DNA of 51,695 nucleotides. Source: an uncultured Lachnospiraceae bacterium (lineage in GTDB: Bacteria; Bacillota; Clostridia; Lachnospirales; Lachnospiraceae). Positions 41,189 to 49,800 of this stretch are shown in pieces. Within the stretch, counting starts at the first letter, position 1. The number at the start of each line of letters is the position of its first letter. The notes beneath the pieces are model-generated. The model saw only the letters and a program-made list of their open reading frames with translations, had not been told where the DNA came from and did no database searches. The stretch covers positions 1-51,695 of the forward strand of contig CAJUBP010000036.1 of assembly GCA_910584585.1 (NCBI GenBank), given 5' to 3'. The position numbers were made by a program, and so were the translations under genes.

Positions 41189-42091
41189 TTATCTTAGTTT
41201 ATTGTCAGCCTGTTTCTTGTTTGAAAATCCGTAATGATAGCAGATTGCATCAGTCGGGCAGGCTTTCATACATTCTCCGCAGCGAATACACTCCGGATGG
41301 TTCGGTGTGTCTACTACATTGACATCCATTTTGCAAACACGGCTACACTTCTGGCAGCCAACACATTTCTCGTGATCCACCTGAATCTTAAGAAAAGATA
41401 CTCTGTTAAACAGAGAATAGATGGCACCGAGTGGGCAGATCCATTTACAGAATGGACGGTAAAGCAAGATGCTTAAGATGATAAAAAGCACAAGGATTGT
41501 GAACTTAAATGTAAACAGATGTCCGAGTGCAGAACGGATTCCTGAGTTGGCAAGTGACAGAGGAATTGCGCCTTCAAGTACGCCCTGTGGGCAAATGTAT
41601 TTACAGAAGAAAGGATCTCCCATACCAAGTGAATTGGTTACAAATGCCGGAAGCAGTATAACAAAGACGACCAGAATCACGTATTTCAGATACCGTATGG
41701 GTTTCAACTTTGCGGTGGAAAATTTCTTACCCGGAATCTTATGCAGCAAATCCTGAAACCATCCAAACGGACAAAGGAAACCGCAGATAAATCGTCCTAA
41801 CAGAACTCCTAACAGGATGAAAAATCCGGTGATGTAGTAGGTGAACTTGAATTTTGAGGAACCAACTACAGCCTGGAAAGCTCCAATCGGACAGGCACCT
41901 GTGGCGGCCGGACAAGAGTAGCAGTTCAGTCCAGGTACACACATTGTCTTTACATTTCCCTGATAAATTTTTTCTTTCCATAGATTCGGAATGTGAATGT
42001 TTGTAAGCAGTGTTGCAGCGGCCTGAATCCATCCGCGGAAACGGACGAAAATGTTTTTGTTTGATTTTATTTTCTTATCCAATTCCGACAC
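41189..42091 (-). CDS. NapH-like membrane 4Fe-4S protein
   Basis: The 300-residue protein has about four or five membrane helices with Cys-rich turns (GLNCYSCPAATGACPIG, FICGFLCPFGWFQD, FCKYICPQGV, FCKWICPLGAIYSL). A C-terminal double ferredoxin domain (CVGCQKCSRVCKMDV and CIRCGECMKACPTDAI) follows. This is the NapH/NosR/CcoG-type layout for moving electrons across or along the membrane. It starts at GTG, overlapping the end of the CXXC peptide gene. Together with the TlpA-like lipoprotein it forms a plausible envelope reducing pathway. Confidence 0.9.
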   Translation of the reverse strand: MSELDKKIKSNKNIFVRFRGWIQAAATLLTNIHIPNLWKEKIYQGNVKTMCVPGLNCYSCPAATGACPIGAFQAVVGSSKFKFTYYITGFFILLGVLLGRFICGFLCPFGWFQDLLHKIPGKKFSTAKLKPIRYLKYVILVVFVILLPAFVTNSLGMGDPFFCKYICPQGVLEGAIPLSLANSGIRSALGHLFTFKFTILVLFIILSILLYRPFCKWICPLGAIYSLFNRVSFLKIQVDHEKCVGCQKCSRVCKMDVNVVDTPNHPECIRCGECMKACPTDAICYHYGFSNKKQADNKLR

Positions 42092-42215
42092 ACTCCATAC
42101 ATAATTTTATTGCTTTGCTGAGTACTACAGCGGCTTCGCCGCGGAAAATTCCGCCAAAGAAAAGAACCAGACCGGCTGTAAGTAAAAGAATCTGTGATGC
42201 TTTTTCAGATTTCAT
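42075..42215 (-). CDS. CD1871A family CXXC membrane peptide
   Basis: This is a 46-residue frame behind GAAAGGAGTATTTT. It has one hydrophobic helix (ILLLTAGLVLFFGGIFRG), then EAAVVLSKAIKLCMECVGIG with a CxxC motif at the end. This is the small protein known from Clostridioides as CD1871A, encoded with a NapH-like ferredoxin and a TlpA-like protein. Its gene overlaps the NapH-like start by 17 bases. A role in thiol-disulfide transfer at the membrane is inferred from the CxxC and neighbours. Confidence 0.85.
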   Translation of the reverse strand: MKSEKASQILLLTAGLVLFFGGIFRGEAAVVLSKAIKLCMECVGIG

Positions 42216-42236
42216 AAAATACTCCTTTCAATGTTC

Positions 42237-42277
42237 AAAGTCAGTTTATTGACTTTTCGATGTTGGCATTATACAAT
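42237..42277 (+). promoter_or_regulatory. Promoter and inverted repeat of the two-component operon
   Basis: TTGACT (42249-42254) and TACAAT (42272-42277) are 17 bases apart. AAAGTCA/TGACTTT (42237-42243 with 42250-42256) overlaps the -35 box and lies between the divergent redox and regulator operons. It is a candidate site for the response regulator controlling both directions. Confidence 0.55.
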
Positions 42278-42304
42278 AGGAGGTGTAAAATTTCTGTTAA
42301 GAAG

Positions 42305-43000
42305 ATGGAGAAAAATAAAGTGAGATTATTAGTCGTTGAAGATGAGAAGAAATTATGTGACATGATCGCGAAAAGTCTGCACCAGACCGGCTATGAGGTG
42401 GATGTGTGCAATGACGGAGAAGAAGCATTGGATATGATTTATGCTGAAATGTATGATCTGATCGTGCTTGATCTTAATCTTCCTGGGGTGGATGGGATGG
42501 AGATTCTTCGGGAACTTCGTAAAGAAGATGAAGAGACAAAGGTATTGATCTTGTCTGCGAGAAGTCAGATTGCAGATAAAGTTGAAGGGTTGGATGTAGG
42601 TGCGAATGATTATATGGAAAAACCATTTCATTTGCAGGAACTCGAGGCACGCGTGAGAAGTCTGACGAGACGAAAATTCATACAGAAAAATGTCTGCCTG
42701 GAATGCAACGGCATTCGGTTTGATATAAGAGAACGAGTGGCGTATGCAGAAGAGAATCCGGTTGCGTTGACGAGAAAAGAAAATGGGATTCTAGAGTATC
42801 TTCTTCTGAATCAGGGCCGGCCGGTCAGCCAGGAAGAGTTGATTGAGCATGTTTGGGATTCTTCTGTGGATAGTTTTAGCGGCTCTATTCGTGTGCATAT
42901 GTCTTCCCTGAGGAGAAAACTCAAGGCGGGACTTGGCTATGATCCGATCGTAAATAGGATTGGCGTGGGTTATAAGATAGGAGGAGATGGCAAAGCATGA
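42305..43000 (+). CDS. OmpR family response regulator
   Basis: The 231-residue protein has a receiver domain (LLVVEDEKKLCDMIAKSL, phospho-acceptor Asp56 in LIVLDLNLPGVDG, Lys106 in DYMEKPF) and a winged-helix output domain (ALTRKENGILEYLLLNQGRP, IRVHMSSLRRKLKAG). The AGGAGG at 42278-42283 is about 21 bases before this ATG, which is far. An upstream non-ATG start is possible, or the short AAGAAG is used. The stop overlaps the kinase start by four bases. Confidence 0.9.
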   Translation: MEKNKVRLLVVEDEKKLCDMIAKSLHQTGYEVDVCNDGEEALDMIYAEMYDLIVLDLNLPGVDGMEILRELRKEDEETKVLILSARSQIADKVEGLDVGANDYMEKPFHLQELEARVRSLTRRKFIQKNVCLECNGIRFDIRERVAYAEENPVALTRKENGILEYLLLNQGRPVSQEELIEHVWDSSVDSFSGSIRVHMSSLRRKLKAGLGYDPIVNRIGVGYKIGGDGKA

Positions 43001-44211
43001 GAAAATTATCACTCCAGTGGAGACTGACAATCCTTACTACAGTGTTGATCACAGTATTGTGTGGATGCCTTACATTTTTCTTATATAAGAATGGAGTCTA
43101 TTATATCGATACACTTCAGGAAACAGTTACAGATCAGGGAAAAACACCGGAAGCACTATACATTGAGATTCCGGATAATGAGTGGGACAATTTTGCATCA
43201 CAATTTGCTACGGAGGTGTATAATTCGAAATCCGATTATAGAAACAGAAGTCTACTGATCACAGGTGTTGTAGCGTTACTTGGTGGAGCGGTGACATATT
43301 TTATTAGTGGTCGTGCATTAAAACCGCTCAGAGAGTTTTCTGAGACAGTTGAAAAAGTACAGGCACAGAACCTGACGGATTATACGATCGAAGAGAATAA
43401 GATTGCAGAGTTGGACATACTTCGTACGTCTTATAATAAGATGCTTTTGCGACTGTCGGAATCGTTCGAGACACAGCGCCAGTTTACCGGGAATGCAGCG
43501 CATGAGCTGCGGACTCCTTTGGCATTAATTCAAGCACAACTGGACCTCTATCATGCGTCAGAAAATCTGGAGAATGGGGAAGCGGCGCAAGAGACGATCC
43601 AGATGGTGACAGAGCAGAACGAGCGTCTCAGCAAGTTGGTCAGAACACTTCTGGATATGAGTGAGTTACAGACAGTAGCGCGCAATGACAAGATCGAACT
43701 TTGCGGACTAATCGAGGAAGTGCTGGCAGATCTGGAACCGTTGGCACAGGAAAAAGGTGTTGCACTGATACAGAAATCGCAGAGTACAGTAGATGAGAAA
43801 GAAGAGAATGCAGGCGAGGGTCTGATGCTGACAGGAAGTGATATACTGATCTATCGGATGCTTTATAACCTTGTTGAAAATGCGATTAAATACAACCATG
43901 CAGATGGAAAAGTTACGGTATCGGCAGAACGAAAGAGGAAAGAAGTTGTTCTGACGATTGCAGATACAGGAAATGGAATCGATGAGACATTCCGAGAGCA
44001 GATCTTTGAACCATTCTTCCGGGTGGATAAGTCAAGAAGCCGAAAAATTGGCGGTGTAGGTCTTGGACTTGCAATGGTACGCGAGATCGTGCGGGCGCAT
44101 GACGGGAAGATTGAGGTTCATGGAAATGAGCAGGGCGGAACGACATTTGAAGTGAAAATGAGTATAGAAAGACTAACTAATAAAGTCAAATCTAAAATGA
44201 AAGCTTTTTGA
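42997..44211 (+). CDS. Sensor histidine kinase
   Basis: The 404-residue protein has two membrane helices (about 10-30 and 84-103) flanking a short extracellular loop of about 55 residues, then a HAMP-like linker. The H-box NAAHELRTPLALIQAQ follows near residue 168, then the N-box LVENAIKYNHADGK, and ATP lid glycines DTGNGID and GGVGLGLAMVREI. The pair most likely responds to an envelope signal and controls the divergent redox operon, inferred from position only. Confidence 0.92.
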   Translation: MRKLSLQWRLTILTTVLITVLCGCLTFFLYKNGVYYIDTLQETVTDQGKTPEALYIEIPDNEWDNFASQFATEVYNSKSDYRNRSLLITGVVALLGGAVTYFISGRALKPLREFSETVEKVQAQNLTDYTIEENKIAELDILRTSYNKMLLRLSESFETQRQFTGNAAHELRTPLALIQAQLDLYHASENLENGEAAQETIQMVTEQNERLSKLVRTLLDMSELQTVARNDKIELCGLIEEVLADLEPLAQEKGVALIQKSQSTVDEKEENAGEGLMLTGSDILIYRMLYNLVENAIKYNHADGKVTVSAERKRKEVVLTIADTGNGIDETFREQIFEPFFRVDKSRSRKIGGVGLGLAMVREIVRAHDGKIEVHGNEQGGTTFEVKMSIERLTNKVKSKMKAF

Positions 44212-44315
44212 ATGAATTGCAGAAATGCATTTCAGATATATTTGAACCTTGAAAACTGTATGACAACAAGAGCATCTTTATAGGTGCTCTAAAAGGAGAT
44301 ATTTACAGAAAAAAA

Positions 44316-45125
44316 TTAAGCAGTTGGCAGATATGCTTTTCCTGATTTCTCCATTGCAAAAATCAATCGCACAAGCTTCTTAGCGGCATGGGATATGGCA
44401 ACATTATAATGCTTGCCTTCCGAGCGTTTCTTTTCAAGATATGCACCAAAAGATTTATCCCAGTGACAGACATATTTTGTGGCATTGTAAAGGGCATACC
44501 GGAGGTATCTGGAACCTCGTTTCTCCATATGGGAATAACAGTTGTCTAACTGTCCGGATTGATAAGTGGAGGGGGACATTCCTGCATATGCGAATATCTT
44601 ATCTGCGGAATCAAAACGAGAGAAATCCCCAATCTCAGCGATGATCATTGCGCCCATCCAGTAACTGATACCGGGAATGGTAAAGATTGGCGATTGGATT
44701 TCTTTATCCATGATTCGTTTGATGGCTGCTTCAATCTCGTCAATCTTAATCGCTAATTCCCGAATAAGTTTTATGGTGTGCTTTAGTTCCAAAGACTTGG
44801 CAGGCATATGAGAACCGATAGAACTTCTTGCAGCGTCACGAAACATGACAGCAGTATCTTTTCCATATCTGCCTTTCGAACTATCAAAGAGTAGGTTGGA
44901 AAGCCTTGTGAGATGTGCATTTGCAACAGCATCTGCACTTGGAAATTCACAAAGCAAAGCATAGACGGATGCCATATGAAGCGTAGGAACAAGTCTTTCC
45001 AGCTCCGGGAAAAGAATACAGACAAGTCTTGAAACAGAACTTTTCAATTTTGCCCGTTCTTTGACCTTATCAAAACGATAACGGGTTAGTGACTTTAATT
45101 CCTCATTGTGGTAAGATGTATCTGA
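44316..45125 (-). pseudogene. IS110-family transposase, N-terminus lost
   Basis: The frame from about SDTSYHNEELKSLTRYRF through VKERAKLKSSVSRLVCILFP and the Transposase_20 domain (FTIPGISYWMGAMIIAEIGD, AYAGMSPSTYQSGQL, MEKRGSRYLRYALYNAT) is a clear IS110-family C-terminal region. The RuvC-like DEDD N-terminal domain is missing. Upstream of about 45125 the frame becomes a response-regulator fragment. Without the DEDD domain and the left-end non-coding RNA region it cannot be mobile. Confidence 0.85.
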
Positions 45126-45210
45126 GTAGAGCCGATTATCCCATAAGTATTCAATCAAATCTGCCCTTGTACAGATGACTCCGTCATGCTCAAAAAGATA
45201 ATACATGATC
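45126..45210 (-). pseudogene. Response-regulator output-domain fragment
   Basis: The codons read MYYLFEHDGVICTRADLIEY then LWDNRLY, the start of an OmpR-type winged helix (compare REELMEALWD-type sequences). It is joined in frame to the IS110 remnant on one side and abuts a MarR remnant on the other. Confidence 0.5.
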
Positions 45211-45461
45211 CGCAATTGGAAAAAGGATTGATATATAAAGGAACATCTCAATCGGACGCTAGATATTCCGTTCTGTATTTGACAAAAGAGGGAAAAGAAA
45301 TTGTCCCTAAAATTATTGAAAAGGAACAGCAGTTTGATAAAGAATTGGCGCAGTTTTTGGAAAAGAATATAGGGCTTGAACAAATGATGTCTGTCTTAAA
45401 AGAATACTTAAAGGGAACAAGTAGTGAAAAGAAATTAAAAATGCGTTCTATGTGGGAATGA
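45203..45461 (+). pseudogene. MarR-type regulator, C-terminal fragment
   Basis: The sequence PQLEKGLIYKGTSQSDARYS, then YLTKEGKEIVPKIIEKEQQF and a helical end (EQMMSVLKEYLKGT) is the wing and dimerisation helix of a MarR-type regulator. The recognition helix and everything before it are absent. The left edge coincides with the response-regulator fragment, so it is a recombination scar. Confidence 0.65.
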
Positions 45462-45560
45462 TTTTTTACGGGCTTTGCAGGCTTTCCGTGTCTGTATCTG
45501 CCGGGGAAGGGGACACTGCCCCATGCCAGCTTTATCGCTCCCATTTTTGATGAAATAAAA

Positions 45561-46366
45561 TCAAAATTCTTCCTCCTCTGGCTCAAAATATTCTACCAGT
45601 GAAAGATACAATTCTTCCGGGCGGTCTGACAGGTAATCATTATAGCTACAAATATCCTGCCCTGTATGGTTGGTGTATTCCACCTGCACCCGCCATGAAG
45701 GACTGCCCTCCGGTTCCTTTTGGGGCTGAATTTCCAGTCTATCCTCCAAATCTTCCATGAAAAAGCCTTCTTCCCCCTCAAGAAACGGGTCATAATCTTC
45801 CTCATCAGGGTTCAGGCAATAATCCTGCTCCCACATAAAAATCTCCAGTGTATGCACGATGTACCGCAATAGCTTTGCCATCTGCCCGCCCTCCAGCGTG
45901 ACAGACTGCCCCCGCCCTCTGCTTGAAAATCCGTCATGGTAAGCACACGGCTTTTCCAGTCAATGGTAAAACGGCGGTCAGCCATTTCCATATCTCCGTA
46001 CCCATCGTAAACCTCCGTATGCACTTCAAAAGACAATGTATTGATGACAAGCTGCCTTTTCATGGCATTTCGCTCTGCATGGGGAAAGCAGGCATTGAAA
46101 ACCTCCCGTGCCGTTTCCGCCACTTCCGGGCATTCGTCCTTCATTTTAGCTTTCAGCCATTTCTTCTCACTTTCCGAAAGCCGCCGCATCGGGAAATTCA
46201 TCAGCCTGTTTATATCCATTGCTACCGCTTTCTCCGTTGCGCTTAAACGGGAACAGGCTTTGCAGATATGGGCTGCGTGGCCTTTCCCGGAAAATTTCTC
46301 ATTTGCCTTGTATTCGCCGCATATTTTACAGTAATGCCCGTGTGGGCGGTTTCTCTTTTTTGACAT
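45561..46366 (-). pseudogene. Zinc-ribbon protein of a conjugative element, split by a one-base frameshift
   Basis: The first frame (from ATG 46366 behind ACGGAGGAATCTGCG) has a four-Cys ribbon (CKICGEYKANEKFSGKGH, CKACSRL) and helical repeats (RRLSESEKKWLKAKMKDECP). It then reaches MTDFQAEGGG and leaves frame. The second frame resumes immediately with QSVTLEGGQMAKLLRYIVHT and an acidic tail (LNPDEEDYDPFLEGEEGF). One extra G in the G5 tract (45909-45913) would join them. It may be a real mutation, a sequencing slip, or slippage; alternatively two overlapping genes (45812-46366 and 45561-45881). The function is unknown, and the ribbon suggests nucleic acid binding. Confidence 0.6.
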
Positions 46367-46391
46367 CGCAGATTCCTCCGTTCCTGCACCT

Positions 46392-46419
46392 ATTATACCG
46401 TGAAGCGTCAAAACTTCAA
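46392..46419 (-). promoter_or_regulatory. Promoter of the zinc-ribbon gene
   Basis: TTGAAG (46419-46414) and TATAAT (46397-46392) are 16 bases apart on the minus strand, about 26 bases before the ATG. Confidence 0.65.
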
Positions 46420-46522
46420 AGATAGCTGTGTGTTATTTTAGAAATTCTTTATGCCGGATATGCTACCCCGGTTGACGCATATAATAGAAAGTGCATTCCT
46501 CGGATTTTCTATCGTCATGAAT

Positions 46523-46576
46523 AAAAAACAGGTTTCCCCTGCCCGTATAGAAACCGGGTAAGGAAAACCTGTTTTT
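46523..46576 (-). terminator. Terminator of the large ArdC/YodL operon
   Basis: AAAACAGGTTT pairs with AAACCTGTTTT around a GC-rich inner part. On the minus strand it is followed by T6, directly downstream of the gene ending at 46584. Confidence 0.7.
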
Positions 46577-46583
46577 CTTTGTT

Positions 46584-46811
46584 TTATTCCGCTTCTGTCA
46601 ATTCAAGCTGTTCAAATTCTTCATCGGTCATATCCCGCAGCTTTCCGATCACCCTGCCGGACAGCTCCAGCATATCCGTATCCTCCAGATACGGCAAAGC
46701 CCTCTCAATATCCTCTATGACCTCGCTCCTGCTCTCCAAAGTGAAAGCTTTGCTTTCACTTGCAAAAATGCAGATTAAATTGCTTTCTTCCACGGTAAAC
46801 CTTGTATCCAT
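46584..46811 (-). CDS. Small hypothetical protein of a conjugative element
   Basis: The 75-residue acidic protein (MDTRFTVEESNLICIFASES, VIEDIERALPYLEDTDMLEL, DMTDEEFEQLELTE) belongs to a small family I have seen after large YodL/ArdC genes, with no known function. The ATG at 46811 follows GGGAGATGTAAGGAT and lies four bases after the stop of the giant gene, so it is the last gene of that operon. Confidence 0.65.
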   Translation of the reverse strand: MDTRFTVEESNLICIFASESKAFTLESRSEVIEDIERALPYLEDTDMLELSGRVIGKLRDMTDEEFEQLELTEAE

Positions 46812-46815
46812 ATCC

Positions 46816-49800
46816 TTACATCTCCCTCTGCTTATTTTTATTATTTTCTTCCTGCTCCCTGCCCTGTCCTGCCACCTGCGCCTTTTTCTCCGCAAGGCGG
46901 GCTTTTAAGGACGGTTTTGCGGCGGGCCTGTCCTGTGCCTTTTTGTTTTCCTCTTTCTGCGCTTTCTCCCCTGCGCCGTTATTCAGCACATTATCGACCA
47001 TGTTGTAATTCTGTTCTTCCATTTCCTCGATCTTGGCAAGGGGCTTGTACTCCACCAGCTTTCCAAGAAACTCCATCGCCCGCTTTCGCTCCTCCGGCTC
47101 CGTTCCGTCCGCAGCTATGTCGGCAAACCACATTGCCATGTCACGGGTATCTCTCTGTTTCAAGGCTTCCGCAATCTCTGATACGTTCTCCGTCATGCTT
47201 TGGTTATTGTCATGGTAGAGGGCTGTGTCATAACCGTAGATAAAACGGTCAATCTCCACCGCAAGCTGTTCTGCAGGCGTCAGGTCAGGCATACGCTTCT
47301 CCCACACCTTTGCCTCCATTTCCTCACTCATATTGCCGTCTATCTCCATTTCCGGCAGCTTGGCCACAAGCTCCGCAATCATTTCCATTGCCTGGGGATT
47401 CCCCTTTATATCAGGGATATACTCTAAAATGTCAAGGTCAATCCTTTTCCCGGTTAAAATATCAATCCCCACATCTTCAAATGCCTCCGTTCTCGGCGTA
47501 TGGATATGGATGCCGATTGCGGGGATTCCGTTCATGCGCTCCGGCGGTATCTGTTTCCAGATTGCCACAGCTTCCTCCACGGTAGGGATATTCTCATAGA
47601 ACTCGCCCAGGTTGTGGAACTCCCCACATTCCGCAACCGTCAGCGTCACTTCTGTTTCCGCCTGCTCCTGGGATAAGGACACCGGCTCTTTTTCCCTGGC
47701 TTCACGCACTCCCTCCAGATAGTCCTCCACCTGCGGGAGATAGGTTTCAAGCGTTCCCGTCCGCTGTGCGGTGATCGGGTTTATATCCACTTTCACACCA
47801 CCGATATGGAGCGCATCCCCGTTAAATGTGTCAAACAGGACATCTTCACGCTCATTGGTGGAAAGCTCCACCACCACGTCAAGGTCAGAGCCTTCCTGCT
47901 CCAATCCCCGGCAGCGGCTCCCCACTACTGCCACGTCCACAATCTCCGCATCAATGCCGGATTCGTCTAACTGCGCCTGCACATGGCATTTTACGGTTTC
48001 CTCAATCTCTGCCGGGTTCATTTCACTGATCTCATGGAACAGCTCATTGGTCTTTGCCTTAAAGTTTTCCACCACGGTTCCCTGTGCCTGCGGTTCGATT
48101 GCGTTTGCCGCTTCCACTTTTTCCATCAATCCATCATAATCAATCGGTATCAGCTCATCATTGTCACGGATATTTCCCCTTGCGCCATTGTCAAAGGGAT
48201 TGTCTTTCAAATCCGTCAGAATATCGTCAAGGGCTTCTCTGATACTGACATCGGGATTGTCATATACGCCCCCGTCTATCTCCTTATAATCTGCCCCCAT
48301 AATGGAATAGTCATAACCCCCGTCAACCTCCTGAATACTGATGAAGCGGTCTGCTATCTGGAAAGCAAGCTCTGTTTCCTGCTCCCCTTTTAAAGATTTC
48401 TTCATCTGCGCAAGCACCTGGTCTTTTTCATCTCCAAGGTCAATGATCTCGTCCTCATCCTCCATATCCTCAAATAGCTGTGTCTTATCCGCTTTTTCTG
48501 GCTTATTCTGTTCGGATTGCGGCTCTGCCTGCTTTGTTTCCGGCGTTTCTTCCTGCTGCGGCTCTGGCCGTTCTGTTTCCTGATATTCTTCCCTCTCCGG
48601 TTTTGGCTGTTCTGTTTGCGCTGGTTCTGGCTTCGACTGTTCTATATCTGCCTGCCCCTGCTCCGACTTCAAATCATTCTGCCTTGCAGAATGATTGACA
48701 TCATGTCCAGAAGTGTCCGGCTCTTTCTCCTGTGCGGCAGACATTTCTTTTTCCTTCTCCAAAACTTCCTTGCGGAACATATCAATAAAACCGTCCAATA
48801 CTGCCGGGTGGCTGCTTACGATCAGTTCACGGTTTACATCTATCCCATGCACAAGATTTTCCGGAATGTAAAACTCCGCCGCCCATGCTTTGTTATCCCT
48901 CGAAAAGCGCCCATCCCATGATTCCTGCTGAAGCGTATTGGCAAGGACAAAGGCGATACGGTCTGAACCGTACTGCTCCGCCAGAGGCTTTACAATATCA
49001 TGCTTTAAGTGCATACCGTCAAAATTCTGCCGGATTGTTCCCTCAACCGCTTCTTTGCACTCCCTGTCAAGTTTTCGGGAATCCAAATACCTGTCCACTT
49101 CCCCATGTTCCATCGCATATACCAGGGTATGCCCGTAGAAAGCCGGATAGCTTTTCTGTTCTGCCTTTTCAGCTTCTAGCTTCTGGACATCATGTCCAGA
49201 AGTGGCCTGTGCTTCCTCCTGTGGCGCTTCTGGCTCTGTTTCTCCCTTTTCCCGTTCTTCTACGCTTTCCAGTTCCCGCATGAAATCAGGAATCCCGGTA
49301 AAGCCAAATGAATCTACAAAGTGTGCGCTGTTCTTCCCGTCCTCATGCAGCACTACAATATCGCTGACAGAAAGGGAATGCCCCTTATAATCTGCCGGGT
49401 GGTCTATGTTGAATTTCTCATAGACCGCTTCCAGTGTTGCGCTCTGCGTCCGCCTTTGCAGCTCGGAAAGTTCGCCCACATAAACAAGGTTGTAATTCTC
49501 CGGCTTAATGGCATCGAGATTGTCTTTTATAATTCCTCTGCGCTTTAAGGATTCTGTGCCGGAAAACTGGAACTGCCGCATTTCGGGAATGTCCTTCAAC
49601 TGATAAATGCCATACTTTCCAGAATCTCCATATAAAAGCTGGGCTTCCTTATTTGCCCTGCCTTCCGCAAGTTCCTCCTGCAACGCCCGCAGGCTCTTTT
49701 CATTCTCCCAATCCGCTTTTTCAATGCCGAAAATACCCTCATACTCCGTAACCTGCTCCCTGCCCTGTATCAAAGTTTCTGAACCGTCCTTGTGGAGCTG

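Noticed and set aside
44217..44300. Sequence resembling an rRNA spacer (GAACCTTGAAAACTG) next to the IS110 remnant
   Set aside because: The motif is short and common in Firmicutes leaders and IS ends; no rRNA gene is nearby.
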